Shown in pieces: positions 10,881 to 20,660 of a stretch of 64,000 bases of DNA; position 1 is the first letter of the stretch, and each line of letters starts with the position of its first letter. Source of the DNA: Schistosoma haematobium (lineage: Eukaryota; Platyhelminthes; Trematoda; Strigeidida; Schistosomatidae); the NCBI RefSeq assembly GCF_000699445.3, contig NC_067198.1, positions 7,376,801 through 7,440,800 on the forward strand, read 5' to 3'. The notes beneath the pieces were generated by a model. The model was not told the DNA's origin. It did no database searches and worked only from the letters and a program-made list of their open reading frames with translations. Made by a program: the position numbers and the translations under genes.

Positions 10881-11398
10881 ACAATGGTGCACTTGGGCTC
10901 CAGTATCCTGTGGGAACAAATGGCGTATGAACCAATTGTTAGTCACCGGCTATTATGGGACTGCATCTCCTCCAGTGCTCCACTGCCTTGTGGATCAGAC
11001 CTTTAGATCAAAGGCTCGGGGCGGGGCCCGTAAAAACCAGATCACACACAAAAAGTGATGAATTGTCGATAATTATGAAAAATATTCTTCTTGCTCCGAA
11101 TAACAATCAAATGACTCACATTGTAATTATTATTATCATCATTATTATTATTTACTATGTCATTTATTCACTCTCTTTTATTCCCACTCTGTCTATCCTT
11201 ACTTTTCGACTTATACAGAAGCTCGCCTATGGTGGAAACTCGGTTCTATCTAAACGTTCTCGAGTCACTGCCTCGTTGAAAATTGAATCACCAAATACGA
11301 ATACTAAAACAGCTTTTCTGAAACCACGTGCACCATTCAAACTGGCTGCCTTCAACGTTCGCACACTTATGTAGGTCGGACAACAAATAGGGCTGACT

Positions 11399-12178
11399 AT
11401 GTCTTTAGAAAGTCTTAACATTGATGATTGCTGTCTATCCGAGACCCGTATTCAAGACTCTGGTGAAGTACTACAAATTCGCTCTTCATCTGTCGCTTCG
11501 AAAAGCTTGTTTTACGTGCGTTTATCCGGAGACCCTGTGGCATCTTCGTCTGGTCTTGCTGGCGTTGGTGTCGCACTAAACGCTAGTGCTGAGGTAGCAC
11601 TAATAGATTGGACCCCCATTAGCAGTCGGTTATGTGCTGTTAGAATAGAAAGTTCCATCAAAGTGAGAAGAAATCGGCGGGAGAAACGATGTCTTCTCGT
11701 CATCTCCACGTATGCCTCGACAAATTGCAGCCCGGATGCAATCAACGATGAATTCCACCACCAATTATCTGTTCTTCTGCAGAAAGTGCGTTCGACAGAT
11801 ATTGTAGTACCAGCCGGAGACTTGAATGCTCAGATCGGGCGTCTAGGCACAGAAGAGAGTCGTTTAGGTGGCCGATGGGGACTTCTTGGTCGCAGGACAG
11901 ATAACGGGGACTGTCTACTGCAACTGTGCACAGTCCCGCCTATAAGCACTGGGTTTCTTCAGGCTCCTTACAACTCATCGAAGCCCATCGGTCTACACCA
12001 GGTGACCGTGAGTCTGATCACAAACGGTGATCGTCTACTGCAATTGTGCATAGACCACAACATATTTCTGGCTAGCACTGACTTCCGGCACAGTCACCGC
12101 CGATGTGCCACATGGCATCCTTCCTCTGCATCTCTAGCCTGGACTCAGATTGATCACATCGCGATCAGCTACCGCTGA
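11399..12178 (+). pseudogene. Family B endonuclease with an internal insertion
   Basis: APE-type EN domain: NIDDCCLSETRIQD (catalytic Glu), VISTYASTNCSPDAINDEFHH, VPAGDLNAQIGRLG (metal-binding Asp/Asn) and WTQIDHIAIS (final conserved block). The frame is open for 259 codons, but after LLQLCT it contains about 40 residues absent from the sister copy at 56006-56665. They derive from sequence normally lying between EN and RT (CTATAAGCACTGGGTTTCTT; compare 12470-12490). The conserved 'NGDRLLQLC' is thereby repeated. Inferred inactive. Confidence 0.8.
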
Positions 12179-12539
12179 CGTGGTTGTATACAAGACTGCC
12201 ACTCCTTTTGGAGTACCTATCTAGACTCTGACCATGCCTTGGTCTGCGCCAATCTTACCTTACTTCTCAGTGGCCAACGAAGTGACCACCATCAACGGAT
12301 TGATGTCAGCAAGTTGGTTGCAACTCCTGTTGCTAGTAAGTATCGAACCGAGCTAGCTTCTAGGCTGGCTACCACTCCACGGAAAAGTATAGATGAGCAT
12401 TGGTTGTGACTTCATGACGCCATGAAAATGGCGAGTAAAGTCGCATGCGGTTTCGCAAAAGGTCTCGCTTATAAGCACGGAGTTTCTTCAGGCTCCTTAC
12501 AGCTCATTCAAGCCCGTCAGTCTACTCCGGGTGGCCGTG

Positions 12540-12957
12540 AGTTTGACCACAAATGGCGGTGTGGATCTGTTGCCTGGAGAAAGAATTAATGACCTTCAGT
12601 ACGCGAATGATATTGCCTTATTGTGCGATAATGCCCAAGTCATGCAATCCTCACTTAATCAGTTGGCAATCAGTGTCCGTAGGTATGGTATGTGCTTTGC
12701 ACCTCCGAAGTGCAAAGTACTTCTACAAGACTGGCAGGATTCTAATCCTGCACTCACCCTGGATGGTGAGCAGATAGAAGCAGTCGAGAAGTTCGTGTAT
12801 ATAGGTAGTTTCATAAGTGCTGGTGGTGGCGTGAGTGATGAGATCAATGCACGTATAGTGAAAGCCAGAGCGGCTTATGCCAATCCGGGCCATCTTTGGC
12901 TTCTTCGTGATGTAAGTCTGACTAAAAAAGTTCGGATCTACAACGCGTCGGCTTCAT
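12540..12957 (+). pseudogene. Family B reverse transcriptase, palm and thumb fragment
   Basis: The translation contains LLPGERINDLQYANDIALL (the catalytic YADD motif is changed to YAND), SLNQLAISVRRYGM, CKVLLQDW and KFVYIGSFIS. The frame starts abruptly where EN-RT linker sequence (GAGTTTGACCACAAA) joins GGCGGTGTGGATCTG, so fingers and the first catalytic Asp are deleted. With the Asp-to-Asn change it is certainly non-functional. Confidence 0.8.
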
Positions 12958-12959
12958 GA

Positions 12960-13296
12960 CAATTACAATCGTTGCTGCTCATTTATAAACATTCACTGGT
13001 TCATTTATTCCACTTTTCTGAAAAAGTCTAATTCCTGTTCAACGATAGACAGAGAAGCATAGCGTTCTGGTCCATTTCATCGATAAACGAGTGTTGCTTG
13101 TTTATATAAATAATTTTTTTTATTTATTTTATTTCGAATGCATTACGCATTAACACTTTCAGACACTAGAGTTTGCGTTATTATGTGAATGCAGAGAACA
13201 GTTTTTGGACGTTGCTTTATCCTGTAAATCGGTTATATGTTGCAGGCAAGTGATCATAATCATAAATCGTAATTATAATAATAGTTTTTAAAATGA
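12960..13296. other. No recognised gene (12960-13296)
   Basis: AT-rich. Nothing recognised on either strand. Confidence 0.4.
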
Positions 13297-13504
13297 AAAC
13301 CACCATTCAACCCATAACAGCTTGGGAATGTGAAAACAGTTCAAATAAATAGCCATGGGAAAGTAGTGCCCAAAATAACTAGAAATATAATCTCCAGATC
13401 AACTATTCCCGGACATAACGTTCCCAAGTCACTCAGTAGTATCACTGAAAACTTATACAACTCATAAATTAGTGCTGTCTTATAGCAATGAGTAGATTAC
13501 TAAC
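13297..13504 (-). repeat. Dispersed repeat, inverted partner of 42278-42487
   Basis: Its reverse complement matches 42278-42487 at roughly 94% (landmarks GACAGCACTAATTTATGAG, GGGAACGTTATGTCCGGG, CCCATGGCTATT). Both copies end at AATGGTGGTTTTC or AATGGTGGTTGTA. There is no coding potential, and the family is unknown. Confidence 0.8.
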
Positions 13505-14473
13505 TGCAAAGCTTAGCATTTTCGTAGATACTAAATAGACATTGTCAAGCAACAGTCAGAAACCTGCTATCACGAAAAGACTTATGCTTTTGAGATGGTG
13601 GATGCTTTCTAATAAACAGATGAAGTCGAAAAGTCTTGGTAGAACAGCTTATTTTCAAGAACACCTAAAAGGTCATTGTTTGCAGAGCCAGTTTATTCCT
13701 TTTCGTCGCCTATCTAACTCATGTACTTGATTTCGAATTCTTAACACGATACGTTCGTTAGTGCTAACCTAGTTCTGTTTAGCTTAAATTGCACTGTTTC
13801 GGGAATGCCTAGTTAATACAACAATTCGAATACTTCTAATCGTCACAAAACCCATCCATTAACACACCTGTAGTTTATTCCTCTCGACTCCTTTAGCTGC
13901 ATATTCCGTAAGAATTTTTTACTCTAGCTAAAACGGCATTACTTAGTTTTGTTTTACACACGTTTCGCTGAGTTTCGCATGAGTTTTCATGAACTGCATC
14001 TACGATGTTTGCTTTTGACAGCAACCATATTGATTCGTTCCGCATTTAGCTTATGTAGCTTGAGCTGAATGCAATTGTGCATTTTTGATTGTGAATGACA
14101 ACACACTTCCAGAACTGGGACATCCAGGGTTATAGTGAGTAGCTAAATATATCAGACCACCAATAAAGACATAGAAGCACTGTACAGTTGTTTCGTTCTA
14201 GTATGGGACTCCACATCAGTGGTCGCCCACGATCCCGCATGCGGGACAAAGACACATGAACTTCGGTCCTGCGCAAACGCCTAACTTCTAGACCACTGAA
14301 CAGGGGTCCAACTTCAACCAATTCACGATATTTCGCGTCCATCAAACGTGTAGTCGTAGAAATAGTAGAAACTTCTAGATGTATTTTAAATTTAACAACG
14401 AAAAATGTAGTCGTTCATTGAGTTAAGATTTATCCACCTTAGTTTATCATCTCATTATGTAAACGTAATTAAC

Positions 14474-14475
<2 letters not shown>
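13505..14475. other. No recognised gene (13505-14475)
   Basis: No exon with convincing splice sites. Near 14228-14245 is a 12-bp perfect palindrome, CCCGCATGCGGG. Open frames here are short and featureless. Confidence 0.4.

Positions 14476-14513
<38 letters not shown>
14476..14513. repeat. (AT)n microsatellite
   Basis: An uninterrupted AT dinucleotide run of about 18 units. Confidence 0.95.
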
Positions 14514-14518
<5 letters not shown>

Positions 14519-14681
14519 GGTTGATCTATCAATCCTTGGACTAGACAACGAAACACACACAAATCTACCTTTTAGACCTTACATTTCTGTTATGTTGCTG
14601 TTGATAAAGTGTATTTAAAACACCATTGTATCTCTAAAACCATTTCATATTATTTTATTTTTAAAACGTATTTTATTGTAG

Positions 14682-14790
14682 AGTTAGTCCATGGCAAAAA
14701 GCACAGCTGGTAAAATTAGTTCGTCAATCAATTAAAGATGCAGTCACTCTGGCTATAGGCGATGGAGCGAATGATGTTGGAATGATACAA
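14682..14790 (+). CDS. P4-ATPase (phospholipid flippase) exon with GDGAND hinge, isolated
   Basis: A 109-bp exon preceded by a pyrimidine/T-rich acceptor ending TTGTAG and followed by the donor GTACAT. It reads [14 protein letters not shown], then [18 protein letters not shown]. In P-type ATPases TGDGxND closes the phosphorylation domain and coordinates Mg2+ with the phosphorylated Asp. The VSP.QKA lead-in and the GANDV.MIQ ending are typical of the P4 (flippase) subfamily. The exon is phase 2/0, with the A at 14682 completing an Arg-type codon. I see neither the preceding nor the following exons (AxVGVGISG, membrane helices M5-M10) within the window. It lies 29 kb upstream of the N-terminal exons of another P4-ATPase on the same strand. 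Confidence 0.85.
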
Positions 14791-15054
14791 GTACATTTTG
14801 TGATAGTAGTACATTGGCCCTTAGTTTATATTATACCTTATGACTCACTGACCCATATAACGGACTTATTCATTAATCAGTATCTTACTTATAAATTGGT
14901 CTGTTATCTACTCCTTGGCATAGTGAATAGTTTAGTTATTTAACAATTATGCCATGTAAATATGCGCATAGTATTGGTCCATAAATGGATCCCAAAAGTT
15001 ACCATTCATTATGCTTATCGGGGCATAACAAATGGTTACTTACATACTTACACA

Positions 15055-16790
15055 TGTTACTTAAACGTTTTTGCTGATAGTTGTAGTGGTTGTCTAGATT
15101 TAAGCTCCGTACTGTAGAACTGACTTGATATTCGTATTGAGGATGCTGACTTTGATGTTTGTTGAGTTGTTTTGATTTCCATATGTTCTTCAACCGTATG
15201 AAGACTGTCCTTGCTTTGCCGATCCTTGCCTTCACATCAGCATCAGATCTTCCTTGTTTATTGATGATGCTGCTCAGATACGTGAAAACTTTCACCTCTT
15301 CCAGAGCTTCTCCATCAAATATGATTAGGTTAGTGCTCTCTGTGTTATATTTCAGAGTCTTGGTGTGTATGGGATTAGAAGAGCTTGGTGATCTGAGAAG
15401 TCTAAATAGTCTAGTTGCACCCAATCTGTCCATTGTATTCCGTTTTTCCCCGTAGATGTGAAGGTCTTTACAATCCAATAGACCAACAGAATAAAGAGGA
15501 AGGGGGAGAGCAGGCAGCCTTGTCTGATACCGGTTGTCCCTTTGAATGCATCTGTCAGCTATCCTCCATGAACCACCTTTTTGTGTAGCCCGTCGTATGA
15601 ATTCCTGATGACGTTGACTATCATCTCAGGTAATCACGATGTCGAAGAGGTTTACATGATGTCCTCCTATCAACACTGTCAAGTGATTTCTCATAGTCAA
15701 GGAGCTTGATGTATAGTGACAAATTCCATTCAATCGATTGCTCAACAACGATCCGTGGCATCGAGATTTCGTCTGTGTACAACCGATCCCCACGGTATAC
15801 GTCCTATCGATCTAGAAGTTGGTCGTGCTAATGAATCTTGCACTCGGTTTAACAATATTCTGTTGAAAACTTTTCCTTGTATCGGTAGTGCTGTGATGTC
15901 TCTGTATTTTCCACACATGCTGAGATCTTTCTTCGGTATCTTTGTAACGTGTCCTTCTTCCCAGTCCGAGGCACTTGTTCTTCCTTCCAAATCTTCCTTA
16001 ATAGAATGGGGAGCATGTTTTCAGTCACTTCTATGCCTGACTTCAGTGCTTCAGCCGGTATACTGTCAGGTCACGCTGCTTTCCCACTCATGGTTTGTCT
16101 GATGACCATGCTGATTTCTTCGGTCTCTGGTGGAGTGACATCTATACGAAGATCTGTGTGTTGTTGCTCCGATGTCCGGTGAGTTCTTCGGAGAGTTCTA
16201 TCTATCCTTTCCTCTTTTCCTGAACCTCAGTGATTGCCTTGTCTTCTTTGTCTTTAACTGGTCTCTCTAACTTACCTTATTTTCCTGCCAGCTGTTTCGT
16301 TGTGTCACATAGTTTTCTCATATTTCTTTCTCTTGCAGCTTTTTCTGCTGTCATTGCTATGTCTTGCACGTATTTCCGCTTGTCAACCTTAATGTTCTTC
16401 TTCACTTGATTGTTTACTTCCGTGTATTCGATCTGTACCTTGGCTTTCTCTGCTCTTGTTCGACTGCTGTCTTCTTGGTTCTCCTTGCTTGAATTCTGCC
16501 CAGGGTTTCAATGGAGATCCATTCGTTATGATGATGCTTCTTCAGGCCCAGAACCTTCCGACACGTTTAAGCTAGTTATTCTTTGATCCCTTCCCAGTTT
16601 TTCTCCATAGTAGTTCCATGTTTGAGTAGATCTTGTAAGGTTTAGAACCTGCTGCTGAGGGCGATCTTGAATTCGTCGTGCTTGTCAGTATCTTGAAGGA
16701 AGACTTTATTAAACCTTAGTAATGCTGTTTCTTCAGTTGCACAGTGCTACTTGGGCTTTAGTTTCCTCTTGGCAGCCACAATTGTTGTGA
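15055..16790 (-). mobile_element. RTE copy, old and frameshifted
   Basis: The minus-strand pieces read as EN C terminus (about 16560-16790), coil and RT N terminus (about 16100-16500), the RT block EGRTSASDWEEGHVTKIPKK, RDITALPIQGKVFNRILLNR (15742-15990), and the C-terminal block DGEALEEVKVFTYLSSIINK (15159-15455). Stops and indels are frequent. It matters as an outgroup: at 16555-16557 it has a sense codon (AAG) where three other RTE copies share a TAG stop. The 3' end is missing beyond about 15055. Confidence 0.8.
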
Positions 16791-17067
16791 CGTCAAAAAA
16801 TCTTAGCAGCGTTAAATTGAATTATTTTTCGATTATTTTGAATACGTTCATTGCATCTACTTTATGTATCGACCTCCATTAGATGTAGTGCTGTATAATT
16901 AACTAAGCAGAACTTAGTCCTCAGAGTCACAGGTTCTTTGAGATATGTTCAACAAAACTTATAGATACCCATCTTTCCAACCATCCAACGTACATGTATT
17001 TTGCAAGTACATATAAATCGACTTAAGCAGTTGAAGGTCACATATGATATTTATTAACTGTATCTGT

Positions 17068-17555
17068 TCAGTCAGACAGCTACAACGTAGGACTAGGCTC
17101 GTATATGCATCGGTCGAAGTTGCCAGACCTCAGTAGTACAGCAAGACGAATAGCAAATCCATAGAAGCAGTTACTTCAATGGTACTAAAAAAAGACTTCA
17201 TATAAAGATATGATACAAGGAGCAAGAGTCAGTTCGTAGAAAGAAAGATATAAAGTAATTTTAATCTCACAGTTTAAAGAAAGACAGAGGAGTGAATGCA
17301 TCTACGCCATTGTGGTGGATTCTAAGCCGTGTCACCCGGAATCTCCAACCATTGGTTACAATGGTGGCGCGGATCCCAACCAAGTAGTCTGCAACTGCCA
17401 ATATGGCTCAGATCAAAAGTTAGTGACTTTATGGAGTGATGACACGTTCTGGTTTGTCCGCCCCTAACTTTCTCCCAACCAACCCCAACACTGGTCAACA
17501 TTGCGCTTCGTGGTAATAAGTGTTCAGGCATACATCGTCTGAGTCGCGTCATAAA
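17068..17555 (-). mobile_element. Family A, 3' end fragment
   Basis: It starts with the A terminus (CAGTCAGACAGCTACAACGTAGG on plus, the TGAC tail plus GTAGCTG end), passes through the GGCAACTTCGACCGATGC block, and reaches MTRLRRCMPEHLLPRSAML...GVGWEKVRGGQTRTCH, the A C-terminal coding region. It is 5'-truncated at about 17555 and more diverged than copies 1-3. Confidence 0.8.
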
Positions 17556-17865
17556 ATTGAACTGTGGTTAGAAGTTATCTACTTGCTATGTTGTATTTAT
17601 TCTGTCTATCGAGCAAGCGAGCTTGTGAAAACTGCAACCTGACAGCTCCTTACAACCTAGAATATCTAAAACATAATTACGACATTGATTTAAATTACCT
17701 GTGTGAAGCAGTTCAGTTGGAAGTTACGTTGAAGACACATTGGTATTAGATAGCAAGGGTGTGAATAAATTCAATAAACCGAATACTGTAAACATATATC
17801 TTTTGTAAAACAATATTCCACAGCATTGATTGTGACAAGAGTTCAAACTGCCAGAATATATGTGA
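17556..17865. other. No recognised gene (17556-17865)
   Basis: Short stretch without a recognised domain. A 61-codon plus-strand frame at 17564-17749 has no splice context. Confidence 0.35.
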
Positions 17866-18370
17866 TTACGCAATGCGTAAACGATGATTGGGACAAATTG
17901 AGTAAAGCTCATTTAATAAAATAAGATTACTATTTTGGAAGAGAGTTGAAATGAAGAAAAACCTCAATGATGTAGTAAGTAAAAGAAAACGTTTTTTATT
18001 ATGTTTTAAGATCCAATGAAGGAAAGATTTATAACCATCACTTTTTGAACACATAAACCAGGTTTTTGACGCCAGGCAGTAACGGCTTCAGAAGACTGAA
18101 GTTTGGCTGCTTACTAATCACCTTGAGGGATTGCAAGGTATCGACTTGATGTCCTGTATCAAAGAGATGTTAGGTGATTGCACTGTTTAGAGTCTTTCTT
18201 TCTCTTGTTGTGAGGCTTTTTGGAACATCTTCAAAAATCCAAGATATGCCCTCCTTTCTGTTAGACCAGTGTATCTGCTTTGGCAGGTACACGCTATATA
18301 TTTCTTTGATAATTTTGATCTTGATTATTACCCTGAAGAATTCATGTTACTCTGCTAGAATCGTTGTTCT
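17866..18370 (-). pseudogene. Penelope-like element, GIY-YIG endonuclease C-terminal fragment
   Basis: The minus-strand translation reads YLPKQIHWSNRKEG, then IFEDVPKSLTTRERKTLNSA, a stop, and HLFDTGHQVDTLQSLKVIS. The NSAI..HL..TGH.VD pattern is the C-terminal half of the GIY-YIG endonuclease that Penelope-like retroelements use instead of an APE endonuclease. The GIY and YIG strands themselves are not preserved. The sequence to 17866 is probably its 3' flank. One in-frame stop and truncation make it a relic. Confidence 0.55.
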
Positions 18371-18522
18371 TGCTCTTTTTAGAAAGAATTGAATAATACT
18401 GAGCTACTGCCTATCAATAAAAACCCAAACAAGCCCAAACAAGGAAGACTGAAGAACGAAAGATATGGTTAGACGAGATCGGAACAAAGGTTAGAATACA
18501 CAAAAAGAGAAGGAACAAATAA

Positions 18523-18885
18523 ATGACAATACTGTTCAACAAAGAAGCTGCAGAGGGATTTTCATTGTTCTCTTTCCGTTACAACAGATGTGAAAAATGC
18601 AAGCAAGATCCCTTGCATTTAAGACGAATTAAACTCAATCTGAACTTGCTATTCAAAATCTTATACAACAAAACTACATTAAATTGTATCACGTTAAAAT
18701 TTGTCAAAAATATTTGAAGATATTGAAAACATCAAATAAGCTAAGGTTAAGTTTCGTTGTTACATGCTATGCAAGTCCTTGAAATAGGTTACCAGTAGAC
18801 ATCCTATCAGGTAAAACTCCTAATCAATTTAAATCTTCCCTGAGATGCTATATAGACCGATTCGGAGATTCGCACATCTAAACTA
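18523..18885 (+). pseudogene. CR1-type ORF2, C-terminal fragment
   Basis: Reads LHLRRIKLNLNLLFKILYNK, then in another frame VTCYASPWNRLPVDILSGKT and FKSSLRCYIDRFGDSHI followed by a stop. R..LNL.L.FK...N and WNRLP..I....T...FKS.LR are the end of CR1/jockey-type RT proteins. It is a 5'-truncated, frameshifted copy. Confidence 0.65.
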
Positions 18886-19093
18886 AGCTGCAGTTAAAAG
18901 TAATCCATCCTGCATCTAACCAACTGGCTCCGAAATACTTTGACGAGAAGCCTTTCGTGTGGGACTTTATCAATGGCATAGGACTGATACAAGGTGTCCG
19001 TTGTTCCGTTTCAGTGTTGTATCATTCAAGTAGTCTATTAGGGCTGCAATTAAACGCAACTCAACTTCGTAAATGTGCCCTTCCGCTTAGCAA

Positions 19094-19135
19094 CCAATCA
19101 GAATGGGGCGGGAATTGGTATATCCGCCATCTTTG
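19094..19135 (+). promoter_or_regulatory. Promoter-like cluster: CCAAT box, GC box, YY1-type site
   Basis: Within 42 bp are CCAATCA (19094-19100), GGGGCGGG (19105-19112), an inverted CCAAT (ATTGG, 19114-19118) and CCGCCATCTTTG (19124-19135, a very good YY1-type match). In such AT-rich DNA this is striking. A consensus splice donor GTAAGT follows at about 19199 with no long frame between, as for a non-coding first exon. It could equally be the internal promoter of a retroelement 5' UTR. Assignment to a gene is not possible from the sequence. Confidence 0.3.
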
Positions 19136-20308
19136 TAAGCAATGACGGTCGGCTTTCTTCGTTCTGTGCTTCTTTCAGCTATTTCTTTTGTGTAGCTATG
19201 TAAGTTAATGTTTCAGTGTGTTAAAATGCCGCAGTTAGTGTAATGTTCTGTATGTTGGTGTGAAACTTACTTCGAATCAGCATTGTTTTTTGGGCTTTTG
19301 CTGCTTCTTCTCAAGTCAATGTATTTCTTCAGCCAAGCTGGCTAGTCTTATGTTTTAAGATGGTAATCGGTTTTGTATTGACTTGTTTTCTAGATATCCA
19401 AAGACGAAGTTCGTTTTTTTAGCTAAAATAATTGTTGCTGCCGCCTGTGACTAACTGTCCGCATGTTCGTTCCTAACTGTTCTTTATGCATAAAGAACAT
19501 CATGATGTTATCGCCAAAATGAAAGGAAACAATCTGCGGTTTTTAATTTTGTTCAGTATTATGGACAACACTATCCCGCCAACGAGTCAAACTAATACTG
19601 ATTGCCTAGCAGTAGTTGATATCAGTATTGTTTTCGAAAGGACCCAGACTTCCGACAACCATAGATGAAGTCGCAGATACTACCATTCTATTGCAGAGGG
19701 TTTGTTTTAAAAAATGTCATATAGCAGTAATAGAGGGGTTGTACTCGTTACGTAGTGCGTTAAAGCAAGCTTAACATTGAGTAGCCGGAAATCTGCTATC
19801 AGTATGTAGTGTATGTTTGCTGTTTTGGCCATAAAAGGAAGCCGAAGGGTCATAATCAGGGAGTAAAAAGGTAATTATTTGTTTATTAAGCTCACTTTTT
19901 TATAGATCATATTTCACCACTCGCAAATTTGTGTTTTTTACGGTATGATGTCAAATGGCACCTAATGTGTTCACTCTTACGGTGAAAAGTGCCTGCAAAT
20001 TTTCACCTTCATATTCGAATTATTTTTGGACAACTGTCTTACAGTTTGAGTGCTTCGTATGCCCTGGTTGACTAGATTCCTAAATTATTCATAGTTCCAG
20101 TACAACTTTCTCACGCAGTAAGTTCAAAATAGACACTAGTCTTTTTAATTAAGCCCGTTAAGCTAATATCCGTATTCTCCATTTCAGTAAATCGATGAAG
20201 ACATGTACCACGTGCATCTGCTGTATTCTGCCATTTTACTCCAATTCTAACTGTTATATCTTACTTCTGAAAAATAAAATTGCTATATGCAGCAAATACA
20301 GTGTAGAT
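19136..20308. other. No recognised gene (19136-20308)
   Basis: A plus-strand frame at 19486-19668 (60 codons) has no domain. It might be ORF1 of a retroelement whose 5' UTR holds the promoter-like cluster, but nothing confirms this. Confidence 0.35.
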
Positions 20309-20660
20309 CACCAACGTAGACGATCTATGTCGAAAATGATTGCAGGCCTACTCGAGTTAGACGTGAATGGTGTGACAAACTAGCTAACATCGAAGTCACA
20401 TCTCATGGTCAGCACCTTACGTGGACTACCCCATTAACATACCAAGGTACCATAGATGCTTTGAAGACTGTACAACACAGGGGACGTCGTTACGGAAATA
20501 TATTAGTTAAAGTAGATACAAGCGAAAGTGAGACCACTGCCGCATGGGCCAGTCCATGGTACACGATTAACTGATGCGCGTTGGTTGTCACTGACCTTGA
20601 CGAGGATCGGTGATTTGCTCGATATCCAATGACCCAACTGCCGGATGATTTGGCTATGGC
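20309..20660 (+). repeat. Family D dispersed repeat, long copy
   Basis: This is the longest D copy. Landmarks: GACGATCTATG, CTCGAGTTAGACGTGAATGG, TGAAGACTGTACAACACAGG, GTACACGATTAACTGATGCG and TTGGTTGTCACTGACCTTGA. Shorter or rearranged copies lie at 7127, 8049-8430 and 42862-43185. It has no long open frame. The type of element is unknown. Confidence 0.6.

Larger units (their letters stand above)
10881..12957 (+). mobile_element. Family B retrotransposon, rearranged copy (site 1)
   Basis: It begins inside the B 5' UTR (ACAATGGTGCACTTGGGC), followed by an ATT-rich microsatellite (11130-11155), the CTCGCCTATGGTGGAAAC block, an EN domain (11399-12178) and then an RT piece starting at about 12551. 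The upstream part is an inverted near-copy of 55.7-57.19 kb. It has two internal rearrangements: an extra segment of about 120 bp inside EN near 11930-12055, and loss of about 1.1 kb of RT at 12551. It ends in RT at about 12957 and lacks a 3' UTR. Confidence 0.8.

Noticed and set aside
10419..11006. 195-codon open frame that looks like a complete protein
   Set aside because: It is RTE RT sequence reading into the antisense-free 5' UTR of the nested B element. The C-terminal 40 residues are not protein-derived. The same fusion is at 57063-57650.
19486..19668. 60-codon frame after the promoter-like cluster as a possible gene
   Set aside because: No similarity, no splice support, and the length is within chance expectation in this composition.
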